DNA of 64,000 bases from Oxytricha trifallax (GCA_000711775.1 ARYC01000203.1:1-64000), one strand, 5' to 3'; counted from the first letter of the stretch, positions 46,204-57,750 are shown. Made by a program: numbers and translations. Notes: a model not told the origin generated them from the sequence alone.

Positions 46204-46790
46204 AGTAGTAGTAGTAAAATGCTAAAAGGCGGGAATTAATAAAATAGAGATGCAAATTTAATACAGATCTCTGCTATATATTAATCAGTCTTTTATATTA
46301 TGTGCATATTTAATAAGGAAAAAAACATGTATTAGTTAGTTTGAATTTCCTTTAGGTATGTCTACAGAATTACCGGGCTCACTGATAATTTTTACCCACG
46401 CTATTAGTGAATCGGTGTTGTTATAGCTCACAGATTAAGTACAATTAGAAATTGCGAATAGATCTTTGTCATCCACAATGGAGTAGTAGTTGTTGAAAAG
46501 TTCATCCTGAGCAAATGTTTTTTGAGAGAATTCTCTTTGTCTTTTCGCATTGATTTCTGAGTCTTCTGAGATCTCTGGTGTCAACACTAGTTCCAACACC
46601 TGAAGTAGTAGTAATTGGCTCTTCGCACCACCCTTTGTTTGCGTGTGCGAGTAGGGAGGCTCTCTTCCTGGGGGCCATGTCCCTTGCACTCTCTACTTTG
46701 TCTGTCACTGCACTGGTTGCTGTTCCATGGTTTTGTCAGCACATAATATATAAGACATAATTTATTTTATTATTAATTATAATTTATTTT
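46204..46790. mobile_element. 587-bp insertion in element B1 between 16-bp direct repeats
   Basis: AATTATAATTTATTTT occurs at 46188-46203 and 46775-46790, exactly bounding a segment absent from copy B2. It is GC-richer in its right half. Could be a nested insertion with a long duplication, or the ancestral coding part of B that B2 has lost through recombination between these repeats. Confidence 0.6.
46502..46745 (-). CDS. Short open frame in element B1 cargo, unknown
   Basis: About 80 codons on the minus strand with basic composition (MAPRKRASLLAHANKGWCEE, RDLRRLRNQCEKTKRILSK) ending at TGA 46502. No domain recognised. Like the element A frame it is GC-rich, short and on the minus strand. 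Other frames are also open here, so this is tentative. Confidence 0.35.
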
Positions 46791-46810
46791 CCAAATCAAA
46801 TGTATTCCTA

Positions 46811-47098
46811 CAATAATGGTGGTGCCATGCCTTTAATGCCTTTGAAAAATCACTTACTAATTGAATTAAATTTGAGAGATCAGAACCTATACAGCGAGGA
46901 CTTGTTTATTTTGTCACAGTTCTTAAGACATAACAACAGCGTTACTCACATAAATCTATCAAAGTAATCAGATATTCTTAATTTATACAATTTAGGAACT
47001 CAATCGGATATAAATATGTTGAAGAGAGTAAGATTATAGAAATGAAAATGAAACATTAAGATAAACTTAAGGATTTTTCTTTCGAATAGCTATTTTAT
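46811..47098 (+). CDS. Middle (first LRR) part of scrambled pseudokinase-LRR gene
   Basis: Starts at the right end of element B1 and ends with the pointer ATAGCTATTTTAT (47086-47098). It encodes LLIELNLRDQNLYSEDLFIL and SVTHINLSK, then a 35-nt GT-AG intron (about 46.97-47.00 kb) and NSIGYKYVEESKIIEMK to FEQLFY. Joining via the 13-bp pointer to 37593 continues in frame as DSLGIEHFSIALENTS. In the germline this segment lies about 8.5 kb downstream of the segment that follows it in the protein. Confidence 0.85.
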
Positions 47099-47189
47099 AT
47101 AGACTATGTACTCTAATTTTGTAATTAAATAATAAATCTGATTAAAAATGTAATTGCATTTGCATATCTGATTAAGCATGCTTATATTA

Positions 47190-47654
47190 TCACTATTTAA
47201 TCTGACTACCTCTAGTGGGTGAACTGTTTCTCTCTGGTGATCTAACTGGAGATCCCTCTCTGACATCCTTGCCAAGTATAGTTTTTTGAACAGCTACTTT
47301 CTCACTGAATTTCTTAAGTGGATCCTTTCTCTCCATTTTCTCAAGTTCCTAGGGTGTGTATTAATCTAAGAACTCATCAATCGACAAATATCCTCCACCG
47401 ACACGAACTAAAACAAGAAATAAGTTTATATGTTTAAGATAATAATTCCTGATAAATTTATATATGAAAAGCAAAACTTACTGTTAATCTTATCTTTGTC
47501 TACTCTGACGAAGACTCTCTTTGACCCAAATTGATAGACACCTTCACTTTCTCTCATAAACATGATTTTGAGCTTTGATCTCTCTGGATAGTTGTTAATG
47601 AATTCAGCCAACTTTCTATCAACTGCATCATCTTTAATTGGAATATACACAGCT
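47190..47654 (-). CDS. GAS2-domain (microtubule-binding) protein, 3' part
   Basis: Two exons are joined by a 70-80-nt GT-AG intron (about 47.41-47.48 kb); TGA 47190. The GAS2-related domain is clear: YQFGSKRVFVRVDKDKINVRVGGGYLSIDEFLDQY, of which FVRV and VRVGGG are the hallmark zinc-ribbon-like strands. The tail is basic with Ser-Pro sites (GSPVRSPERNSSPTRG). The coding sequence starts at a splice acceptor or segment boundary at 47654 (before VYIPIKDDAVDRKLAEF), so an upstream exon or segment is missing here. GAS2 domains bind microtubules and link them to actin in GAS2/plakin proteins. Confidence 0.8.
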
Positions 47655-47772
47655 ATTAAAAGTCAAATTTTGCACAAAAATTAAGAATTTATCTAGTCAA
47701 CTCTTAGTGTGTTATATCAATAATTATAATTTTTAAATTACAAATTATTAAATTTAATTATAAATTACAGAA

Positions 47773-50700
47773 ATGAATAATCTCGAAGGCTCTCTTTCCA
47801 ACTATGTTTATATAAAAATAGGAATCATAGATCTATCATATGATAAAAAAGAAATTCCATCACAATCATCTTTTAATAATAATACTTTTAATTATCAGTA
47901 AATTCTTAATGAAGATTATGGAGAGATTAAGAGTTAGTTAATAAGTAATGGAAATGGGTCTGTTGGAAATAGTGAATATCTTTATACTCGATTTGTATTG
48001 ATTTGGTTTTATTTCTTTGAATATGTTAAATAAGTAATAGTTTAAATGTATTCTGGGAATATATAAAGAAGCAACACAAATTAAAGATTAATTGAATTCT
48101 AAAATCTAAGGAATAATTGTTATATTTCGAGTTGAAAATATAGCATTAAATAAACAAGAATCAAGTGATAATTCTATATAATAAGCTTTTAAAATGAAAA
48201 AAGCTTATTAAACTTACCAAAAAGTAAGATATTGTGACTTGTTTCATTAAATATTTCGTTCTCGATACAAAGCTTATAAAATACATAATTCCACTCAATA
48301 ATTACCATTTTTATTAGCTCAAACAAGAAAGTTAAGCCTAGTTGCCGATAATGATGATTATTCTATAAGATGAAGCGGATGAAAATTTCAATTTGATTAA
48401 AGACGAAAATCTCTACTATCTTCTTTTAGATTCAAATATTGATGATCTAAAGTGATTTAAATAATTTTCAGCAAATTATATTCAATTAAAAATTACTTTA
48501 TTATATATTAGAAATTAATTCTAATCGTTTTACGTTAATTAGTTTTAACATTAAAATATCTTATTTTAATATAATTTCATTATCTCTAAAATGACAATGA
48601 TACTTTGTGAAACATTCTAAAATTTCTGAGATATTTATAAAGTAACATCTATTTATTTTTTTAATAATTAATTTTAAGCAATAATCATAATAATGATAGA
48701 AAAAGTTACGAGAATTAAGTGACAAATTTTAGAAACTAATTAGAACCTATGATGTTTAAATTCATTGCAAAAGTTGTGAGTTATTTGTCCAATTACCAAG
48801 AAATGCTCTTAAAGTAATTTATGAATAAATTTCAATTGTTTATAGTATGAATGACTAGTCAAGTTTTGATATGTTTATAGACCCAGATGAAGCAACTACC
48901 ACTCCAGACAATAAATAAACAAATATAGCAAAAATTAAAAAGAGAAGACCAGGAAGATAAGCAATGATATTCTCAGAATTATATCTTCAGTAAGGACGTA
49001 TTAAGGAGGCATTTAATAATTGTTTAACATTAATACTATATATGCTTTAGTTTAAAAATGCTGTGATTGCAAAGTATTGATATGGCAATATTGGAAACTA
49101 AGAATTAATCTGACTATTTTTGGTATGCTTAATCGCTTATAGTAAAAGCCGCTATACTTTTCTATTAATCAAAGTATCCTGCAAATTTAAATAACTCTAG
49201 TACCGGAAATAACAGTAACCATGAACGAGACATGTTAAGTTTAAATATTTTATCAAATTTTTCTTATAATATAAAGACCCACCCTAAGCTCACAACAGCG
49301 CAAATCTAACTGAATTCACTCAATCGTCTTCACAAAACTCTCAGTAAATAATACTGATTCATAATTAAATAAATGAACTTTTGAAGGGATCCCTAAAATA
49401 TATCAAGCGCTCAAAATGTAAAGTTCATCATGAAATTGAAGTCAATTTCACATATTCGATATTTCTGGCTGAAACTTATTAAATACTACCATTGATTGAC
49501 TTCCTCAGAAGTATATATGAAGATTATTAAGCTCCTAAAGTTGAACTTTAGAAATAGGTTGAGTTATTGATTAGAATAGCTTAGATCTGTGAATATTCAT
49601 AGCTCTATAGAAAAGCTGGATTCTATAGAGTTATGGCCGGATAATTAGAGGGCGAACATTTAAAAAACTTCAACAATTCTTTGCAATTGGTGAAGAATAC
49701 CTCTTAAAAGTATTTCAAATTAAATTTTGAACTATTAAGATCTAAGCTTGAAATTAGTGACTTTTAAATCTTCAGAAAACTAAGAAACTTTAATTCAGCT
49801 AAACTGCCAATTCATTAAACAAACCATAAATATTTCAATAACTCAGATGTAGATAGATCTCAAAATAAGTCACGTAATGACACTTCAAGAGACTTTTTAC
49901 ATTATAACAACTTATTTAGAGCTCAAACTTAAGATTACCTAAGAAATTTACCCTATTATCTTAATCCTAAATGGGAGAATATGCAACTTCTACTTTTGGA
50001 AGATGTAAAGCTTTTTTCTGAAAAGAATAATGACCAATAATCTCTACTAACTGCTATAGCTTTAATGCTAAGCTTACATCATGAATAGCTCACTAAAGTA
50101 AGATAAAAGTAGCTTTTAAAGTAAATCGCTGAAATCTCTCAAAATTTAAAACAAATTTAGTCAGAGGAATTGCTGCAATAAAATAATTAATTAAACGTCT
50201 TGAACTTGCCAAGTGTATTGAAAATTGAACTTATTCCTAATAAAGCTAAATAGACCAGGAAGAGAGTGGTCATTAGAGAAGATTCGATTAATAGCATTAA
50301 TAGCCAGGGAGACAATAATAATTAAATATTCTCTCAAAGTTAGTAGCCAAATTTACAGCAATCTCAAAGTGTGTTTGTATACGCACCATGGTAAAATAAG
50401 AATAGCGATAGTGATAACATTGACAACCAAAATAGATACTTAATTATTATATTTTATGCATATTTTAACAAATGATAATTGAATATAAGATTAATGAGAT
50501 ACCTAAACTATGAATCAGACTCAATTATAATTATGAAAGTTACTTTAAATAACCCGCTTGCAGTAAATTTAGTAATTTAAAACATAGAACTGCTAGTTTC
50601 GCTTCCAGATAACTATATAAAGGCCTAGGATGAACAATTTACTCTCAAGCCAAATGAAATCTAGACAATCTAATAAATTATTTTTTAAACTATTTAGTTT

Positions 50701-52729
50701 TTTATTTCAAATTAAATTGTATTTAAAAATAATCTTTTTAAAGGCATATTGTACTAAACTACAAGATTTTACTTGTGCTTTAAAAGGTTTAAGGCTGTGG
50801 CTTGCTCCTAACACCTTCTGTGATCATTATCTAGATAGAAGAGGCAATTCCTCTATTTAAAAATATATAATAATATTTTAAGATGATTATAAATTTTTAC
50901 TATATTAATTAAAATGATAGATTATATTTCAGCTTATATATATTTATATTGAAATTCCTATTATATAAACAAACCCGACTATTAGGTTAATAAGATTGAC
51001 CCACCTAATGCCAAATAATTCACTATAGACTTAGACAATTCTATAAATTTTAAATTAATTTTATTATAGTTTTTGAAAATTAATCAAATTATAATTATTT
51101 TATATTTAATAATTTAAATTAACTTAATATAAAAAAATTTAAAAGCATAATAATACTATAGAAAATATTATTCTAAATATCAGAGTGTAAGCGCCATCAG
51201 ATAAATTAAATCTACTTGTGAACTCTAAAAATGAGGATAAATAATCTTTCACAAATTCAACTGGATTCAGAGAGCTCAGTCTTGCATAAGGGGAGATTTT
51301 CAATGTCTAGTTCTCAATTTAAAGTTAAAATAAAGACATTGAAGTAGCTAATTTTAGATATAGAGTATTAGAGATATTTCAAGCATTTAAAAATTGGTAA
51401 ATATAATCTTATAGTATATTTGAACGAAAAAATATATTTATTTTAGATATTCGCTATTGTAGGAATACATTTGAAATTTGAAAATTAAATAAAATAAGTA
51501 TTAAATTAAGCATTATATTTAATGTATGGAGGAAATATGTCTGCTCTTAGCTAACTTTCTCAATAGACAATATAGTACTTTTTCGATAGATAATATGAAA
51601 TGAGCTGACTTTATTATTGGAGATACCCCTCTATCTCATCCCGAGATGGAGATAAATCGACTTTAATTTTAGGTTATTAGTTTAGTTTATTTTGTTTCAA
51701 AAATTACAATTGATTTATCTCGCTGAAGGGATGAAATAGAAGGGTATTTCTAATAATAAAGTCCAGCTGATTTTAAGTTATTTATCGAACAAGTACCATA
51801 TTTTCTAGGTTTCGAGAAAGTTTACTGTCAATATTTATTTATATATTTAATTAATTATATACTTATTTTATTTTATTTTCCAAATAAAATGTACTCCTAC
51901 AATAGTACAGATAAGCCAAATAAAGACTAAGATTTGAAATTAATTCGCTCTGAAATACTGACTTCTTTTTCTCCGAGTAACTTCGATATGCAATTAAATC
52001 ATCAAAAATATGAACTTATTTGTGATTCTGGGAAATACTACTACCCCAGATATTACGTCTTCAGATTGAAATACTCTATAGATAAGAACACTTTATTATT
52101 ACGATATAATTTTAAGATTAGTCAGATAGTATGATTTACATTGTTAAAATAATTTAAATTTTGATAAGTATGATACTACAGTATTGATAAGTGAAGTGAT
52201 CTACAAAGTGAAACCACTTCGAGCCTGGAAATTAAAATCTGTAGATATTCAAAGTGACTAGAATCATAAATGTCTCCTTGATATTCTTCCTAAAACCGCA
52301 AACAGAGAATTATTGATCAAATTATACATAAAATTTTATATTATTACCTTATTATGAGTTTATATTAGATAAATTCAGTAATATACCCATTAGATGATAA
52401 GTATTTTGTAGTCATAGAACTTCAAAATCAATCCTAAGAAAATGAACTATAAATTTAAACTTCTGAGATCATATCGTAATAAGAAATAACACTAGAAAAA
52501 GATTAGCTCTTATAAAATCAAGAAAGGGAGATATTTTTATTTATATATTTATTATCATAATAATGATTTTTTATTAAAGATAAAGCAACAAATATAATAT
52601 GTACAACCAGGTTAAACTTAGAAATTAGTTTTGATCAGAGAAAATCTTGATAATTTAAGAAACATTTTGCTCAATACTAAATCCTTAGAAGTTTATTATT
52701 GCTAAAATACATAAGATTAGGAAATTTGA
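47773..52729 (+). CDS. TRAPPC9/Trs120-like TRAPP-II subunit
   Basis: A series of coding segments from ATG 47773 (MNNLEGSLSNYVYIKIG) to TGA 52727-52729. The best matches in order and spacing to Trs120/TRAPPC9 are KKRRPGRQAMIFSELYLQQGR with SDYFWYAQSLIVKAAILF, then HHEIEVNFTYSIFLAETYQ and LYRKAGFYRVMAG, PKWENMQLLLLEDV, and from 50.47 kb beta-strand-rich segments (VTLNNPLAVNLVIQNIEL). This protein tethers vesicles at the Golgi as part of TRAPP-II. Many joins (at least eight) are needed, and I did not assign pointers. Element B2 (51460-51899) sits between two C-terminal segments. The last 33 bp of the gene are repeated, inverted, beyond element A2. Confidence 0.6.
51460..51899. mobile_element. 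Element B2 (palindromic)
   Basis: A 440-bp imperfect palindrome with ends TAGGAATACATTTGAAAT and TAGGAGTACATTTTATTT (complement). Inner arms are homologous to B1 (GATAAATCGACTTTAATT and its complement). It lacks the 587-bp cargo. It lies between coding segments of the TRAPPC9-like gene, so it too must be eliminated. Confidence 0.75.
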
Positions 52730-52766
52730 GAAATACAAATACATTATATTAATACAAGTAATTATA
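52697..52766. repeat. 70-bp inverted repeat flanking element A2, left copy
   Basis: Reverse complement of 53768-53837, with no mismatch seen. It contains the last codons and TGA of the TRAPPC9-like gene. Confidence 0.85.
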
Positions 52767-53767
52767 ACTGGCACTAATTAGATCAGCTATTAATTGTTAT
52801 TTGATTTAGTTCGCTTTTAATTTTAAATATCTTTAATAATTATGACCAAATTGTACATTATACATTGTACAGTTTCATAGTATTATCTTTTTAAAAATTA
52901 AGGCGTACTTTCAGTATTGTACAATGTACATTGTACTGTTTCATAGTATTATCTTTTTTTTAAATATTAAAATTGTACAAATCTGTGCATTGAGATGAAT
53001 TAGAGTTAGAATTATAAATTAATTATGCGAATGTATAATGAAAAGTGTAGTCTCCCTAGTCTCTTCACTGTATTGATCACTTTTTGACTTCTGGTTTGCT
53101 GTCATTTGTCTCCACCTATGTGTTTTCAATCACCGTCTCCTTGTCCTGTATCAACTCTGCGTCCCCATCTGAAGCCAATCTTTACTGAAAGTACATAGCG
53201 AGCAACACCAAATTAAAGTGGAACTTCTCATCTTCTCTAATCATGGTCTCTAAGAACTCTGCTGTCAGTGAGTGCGTGGCTGAACCTCTTCGATTTATGC
53301 GACAATTCTTCTTCGATTTGGGTGTGCATTTATCTATATTCCTCGGTCTTGATGGCAAAAACAAAAATGTGCCGCTCATTTTTTGAAGAGTCTGACCTCT
53401 AATTTAGTTGCTTCGCCATTCTAATTATGTATGTATGTTCTTTCGGAACGAAGCCTCCAATATATAGTTCCTGATTTCTCTCATTTGACTAATCATAATT
53501 TTCATTTTTAATATTTATAATTCTAACTCTAATTCATCTCAATGCACAGATTTGTACAATTTTAATATTTAAAAAAAAGATAATACTATGAAACAGTACA
53601 ATGTACATTGTACAATTCTGAAAGTACGCCTTAATTTTAAAAAAGAAAATACTATGAAACTGTACAATGTATAATGTACAATTTGGTCATAATTATTAAT
53701 AAATATATTTAAAATTAAAAGTGCACTAAATCAAATTACAATTATAGCTGATCTAATTAGTGCCAGT
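52767..53767. mobile_element. Palindromic element A2
   Basis: Ends ACTGGCACTAATTAG with flanking TA on both sides, as in A1. Arms of about 250 bp are about 93% complementary and carry the GTACAATGTACATTGTAC palindromic word and the TTAAGGCGTACTTT word. The GC-rich centre has a minus-strand frame related to A1. The repeat continues outward for 70 bp of host sequence on both sides. Confidence 0.8.
53040..53420 (-). CDS. Small conserved protein of element A2
   Basis: N-terminal part MAKQLNQRSDSSKNERHIFV continues to a TGA; the next frame supplies FLETMIRED and QRLASDGDAELIQDKETVIE. Both parts match A1 at the same places, in two frames, as described there. No domain recognised. Confidence 0.45.
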
Positions 53768-53837
53768 TATAATTACTTGTATTAATATAATGTATTTGTA
53801 TTTCTCAAATTTCCTAATCTTATGTATTTTAGCAATA
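53768..53837. repeat. 70-bp inverted repeat flanking element A2, right copy
   Basis: Reverse complement of 52697-52766. It carries an inverted copy of the 3' end of the TRAPPC9-like gene. Confidence 0.85.
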
Positions 53838-53901
53838 TTTGAAATTATATTACAAATTGTAGGAATATAAGAATAAATGAAATTAAAATCTTATAATTAA
53901 A

Positions 53902-54591
53902 ATGCAGAAAAACATGAGCTCCCCAAAACTTAAAAATGGATAAGCTAAAAATGCTCTTAATTTAAATAATTAAGGGTATAATTATTTTAAGTGCATATTT
54001 AAGTGATTTTTTAAATATTATAATCTATTACTTGATGTATTCATTTAAAGTAGTTATTTATTTTTTTTACTTCTCAATATACCAAATAATAATAATAACG
54101 GTAATAATAGCTAGAAAGAATTTGCATAAGATCCTTTGATTAAACAATAGTTAGACTAAGACTTTATTAAAACCATAGCTGCTTTCTCTAGAAATCTTGA
54201 AGCTGACACTCTATCCCCTGAACTTTAGGTAAGCTATTTTTGTATTGTTTCTCTCAATATGCCACTTCCACTATCATGAAAATATTAAAAAAAATATTTT
54301 AATTGAGTGTTTACCAATTTTGCATAGAAAATGTTCTTTAAAATAGCTGAGAAGAGGCAATAACTACCAGACAACTGCCTACCGCATATTATAGACTCCT
54401 TTCTTGCTTGTTTAGTCTCTATAATTAGCATAAACAGAGATAAGAATATGACACTCAATGCTGTTTCTATCTTGTTTTTATACCTTAAAAATGGTGGGAT
54501 TGTTTCTAGCATAATACTTTACTTTTTTATAGATCCATAAGTGTTCAGTAGGTTCAAACCGAATAGACTTATTATATAATACAAAGATTGA
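53902..54591 (+). CDS. Unknown alpha-helical protein
   Basis: ATG 53902 (MQKNMSSPKLKNGQAKNALN); an IES or intron is likely at about 53.98-54.09 kb. Then come N-rich residues and QKEFAQDPLIKQQLDQDFIK, a GT-AG intron (GTAAGC...GCATAG, ending near 54.33 kb), KMFFKIAEKRQQLPDNCLPH to YLKN, a 39-nt intron and DPQVFSRFKPNRLIIQYKD before TGA 54589-54591. Helical composition only; no domain recognised. Strongly open frames on the complementary strand here are shadows. Confidence 0.6.
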
Positions 54592-54663
54592 TCAAATTAT
54601 CTATAACTTTGTGTGATAGAAGATTTATAATTAAATTGTTAAAGAAAAATTTGGACTTTAAAA

Positions 54664-55431
54664 ATGGCTTATAATTTTCAAAATAATGCTGGCAATTAAC
54701 CACCAGTATACTACCAGCAGCCTCCATCTGACCACATGTAAATGGAATTTCAGCCTCAAAACGAGTTCTAGTTTGAGAACAGAGAGAATTTCAATTATGG
54801 AGTTGAACAACCAATGCCAAACCAGATGCTTCAAAATAATGCCAATAATCTACAGCAAGTTCCACCTAATATGACAGAGAGATAAATCAGATACTCACTC
54901 TATGTACCACCAGAGGAACTTCAAGTTTAAGATTAACAATATAACTTTAATAATGCAATGAAAGTTCAGGGAGTACCAAATATCTCAGGTGGGATTTAGT
55001 ACGATATCTTCGATCCAAATATGCAACCTACTCAATAAGTGCCTGGTATGTAATTCCAACCTTAGTAATAAATGCCCTAACCCAATCAATTTACCACAAA
55101 TATATTAATTTTATATACAATCTCTACAATACTGTAATATTTTGTGTTATATTTTACCACATAAGCAAGATTAATTCAAGCCCCCTCTCTGCATTTCAAA
55201 CCTCTGACTTAAGTTTAAGCAGTTCCTCAAAAACAAGAACCCCAATAATCTAAGACTGAGGAGACTTAAAAGTAAAAATAGGATGAAAGTGCCGGTTATG
55301 AACAAAATTCAATTTTAAATACTGAGGGCAGACCTTCTCAAGTTAAAAGGTCAAAAGGAGCTAAAGCATCAATTGCCAAAAATGATGCTCTAGTTGCTGA
55401 CCAAAAGACTTGCAACTGTAGTATTTTTTGA
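54664..55431 (+). CDS. Q/P/N-rich protein with C-terminal CaaX-like motif
   Basis: ATG 54664 (MAYNFQNNAGNQPPVYYQQ) to TGA 55429-55431. Low-complexity Q/P/N sequence with one ordered patch (RYSLYVPPEEL) and a basic C-terminal part. It ends CNCSIF; Cys-Ser-Ile-Phe fits a prenylation box, so membrane attachment is plausible (inference). One IES at 55099-55161. Function unknown. Confidence 0.65.
55099..55161. other. IES, pointer TTTACCACA
   Basis: The 9-bp pointer lies at 55090-55098 and 55153-55161; 63 bp, AT-rich; join NQFTTQARLIQAP. Confidence 0.75.
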
Positions 55432-55954
55432 ATACTTTTGAGTTGAAAGCCTAGTGATAAATCGAATCTATATAAAATAACAATATCAACATATCGGATA
55501 ACACTAAAAATTTAAGCTAATTTATAACGAAATCAATGATAGAATTGCCTTAAAAGTTTAATTGAGGATATAAGATGAGCCATATATTATATAACAATTA
55601 TTAGAATCATTAGTATTTTTAGTTTTTTAAGAGATAATTATTATTTTTCATATGCTATTTATCCGACGATTTCTGTGGTCAAATAAGATATTAATGTTCT
55701 CCTCATCAATAACTCAAGAATTAATATTTTTTATTCTTTAAATTAAACTTTATTTTGCGTAGTTTTAATTTTAATACTTAAAAAAACAGGGCTTAAACCT
55801 TAAACAGCATATCTCCAAAAATAAGCTTCAACAACACCAAACTTACAAAATAAGCAATTTTCACAAACATTTAACGAACAATCAAACAATCAAAACATTC
55901 AAAATCATACTAAATTAAAAATAAACCTCAATAAATAGAATAAACAAGTAGGAA
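55432..55954. other. AT-rich spacer
   Basis: Nothing recognised between the Q/P-rich gene and the MORN gene. Confidence 0.5.
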
Positions 55955-57750
55955 ATGGGAAATTAATGTCAGTCATTAAATTATTACGGGTATTGCTGCA
56001 GTGGGGGAACCACGAGTGAGCAGTAAAATTATCAAAATCATGTGAATTAATACGAGCACAATAATTAATAGAACTCTCTTAATGGACAATTTGAAATTGG
56101 CTTAAGCAACAGCATAGTTGGAAATGTTATTTAATATATTGATTTTTTTAAGGAAAAACGAATAGGAATGCGAGAGTTCCAGATTAGAGGCAATTTAGAG
56201 GATATGGAACGGGTTAATCGTTGAGCAGTAATAGTTCCAGCAAATACTTACTTAAGTAGCAGTCTGCAGTTAAGATTTAATGTTTGTTCAGAGGTCATAA
56301 TTCCAGGAAGTAACTTATAATTATATAGATAGAAATCTCAAATAAAAGAACAAATTTAGCTTATTCTTTAAGTTTTAGAATAAATTATAGACTATTGAGG
56401 CTATTTAGAAGCCAGGGTTCTAAAAGAGTGGAAATAAGTTAAATAAGGAAAATACTAGACTCAACAAATTAAAATGTGCGATTGATAGAAAGAAGTATGG
56501 GACCAGTACACTACTTCACTCAAAATCATGTCAATGAATTATCACTCACTAAGAATTCATCATAGAGATCTCTCCAGAATGTTAAGAAAAATGGAACGGG
56601 AGGGGCACTCAGCAATTCATCTTCCATGTAAAATTTAAAGACTAATAGAGCTGCAAATGCAATTAATTAATGTTCTTGTATTAATAATATATGACTGATA
56701 TTATCCAATCCAAGCAAAGTAATAGAATCTTTTGGATTCATAAAAAATTTTAATAAATGCAATTACAAACCACCCTGATTTTTATGACTTTAAGATAAAT
56801 CTACGCTTAGTAAACAATACTGTGTATTCGGGTTAATTAGACATAAAAACTCAGCAAAAAGAAGGTTTTGGTATTTAAATATGGCCAGATGGTTCAAAAT
56901 ACGTAGGATAGTGGCTTAGAAGTAAAGCAAATGCCTATGGAAGATTTATTTTGGCAGATGGAGATGTGTATGAAGGAGAGTGGAAAGATGATAAGGCTCA
57001 TGGCTATGGCATCTATCACTATGCATAATATAGTATATATATATATATATATTTAAAATGTTTCTTGTTTTAATTCAAGGTAAATTAGTAAAAGAATATT
57101 ATGCTGATGGGGCTAAATATGAGGGAGAGTGGAGAGATGACAAGTAAGAAGGACCAGGAAGAGAAGAATGGCCTGATTAATCTAGTTTCTAAGGAATGTA
57201 CAGAGATGGCAAGAAACACATTTATTAATAAATTAATTATTATATATTAATCTCAGAATTCATGGAATTATTATAATTATGTGATACTGATTAAATAAAA
57301 ACACGGCTTTGGGAAGTTCATTTGGGCAGATGGTGCTTGCTACGAAGGCGACTGGCAATTAAATAAAATGCATGGAAGAGGAGTGTTCACTTGGACAGAT
57401 GGAAGGCGTTATGAAGGGGAATATGAAAATGATAAGAAGCATGGCTATGGCATATTCACCTGGCCAGATGGCAGGAGATACGAGGGCATGTGGAAGAATG
57501 GAAAGCAGTAGAAAAGCGATTAGGCAGATCATATATAAACAAAGATTGAATATATAAATCGATATCTATAATTAATTAAGTAAAGAGTTAAGGATTACTA
57601 TTAATAAACACATTTGATGATCAAAGTGTTGCTGGTGCTACCAATGTGGCAAGTAACAATGGTTAATCTGCAAGTAGAAATAACAATAACTATGATAAAT
57701 CAAGTAGACAAGTAACTCAAGAATCACAGAAAAACCAGTACAAGCATTGA
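55955..57750 (+). CDS. MORN-repeat protein
   Basis: ATG 55955 opens [15 protein letters not shown], a strong dual-acylation start (Gly2 myristoylation plus nearby Cys). A basic S/N-rich middle follows, then at least seven MORN repeats of the YxGxWxxxxxxGxG type: [91 protein letters not shown] and [12 protein letters not shown]. The last segment is N/S-rich and ends at TGA 57748-57750. MORN repeats bind lipids or act as cortical scaffolds. Three IESs are placed; at least one further cut (near 56.13 kb) and one near 57.54-57.60 kb are needed. Confidence 0.85.
56666..56765. other. IES in MORN gene, pointer AAATGCAATTA
   Basis: The 11-bp pointer lies at 56655-56665 and 56755-56765; 100 bp; join [16 protein letters not shown] in frame. 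Confidence 0.9.
57025..57104. other. IES in MORN gene, pointer TATGC
   Basis: Pointer at 57020-57024 and 57100-57104; 80 bp containing a short (TA)n run; join [15 protein letters not shown] in frame. Confidence 0.85.
57220..57304. other. IES in MORN gene, pointer AAACAC
   Basis: Pointer at 57214-57219 and 57299-57304; 85 bp; join [16 protein letters not shown] in frame. Confidence 0.9.

Larger units (their letters stand above)
45835..46810. mobile_element. Element B1 (palindromic, with inserted cargo)
   Basis: Terminal inverted repeat TAGGAATACATTTGATTTGG at the left and its complement at the right end. Inside the left half is a near-perfect 305-bp palindrome (about 45885-46199, arms about 140 bp, including AGCTGGACTCTACTATTGG and its complement). 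To its right, a 587-bp piece (46204-46790) between 16-bp direct repeats carries a GC-rich open frame. A second copy without that piece is at 51460-51899. B1 separates the pseudokinase part from the LRR part of one gene, so it behaves as an IES. Confidence 0.75.

Noticed and set aside
54285-54512. Minus-strand hydrophobic 75-codon frame resembling a membrane protein
   Set aside because: The plus strand reads through the same stretch as a spliced, non-repetitive exon in frame with its neighbours; the minus frame is a shadow.
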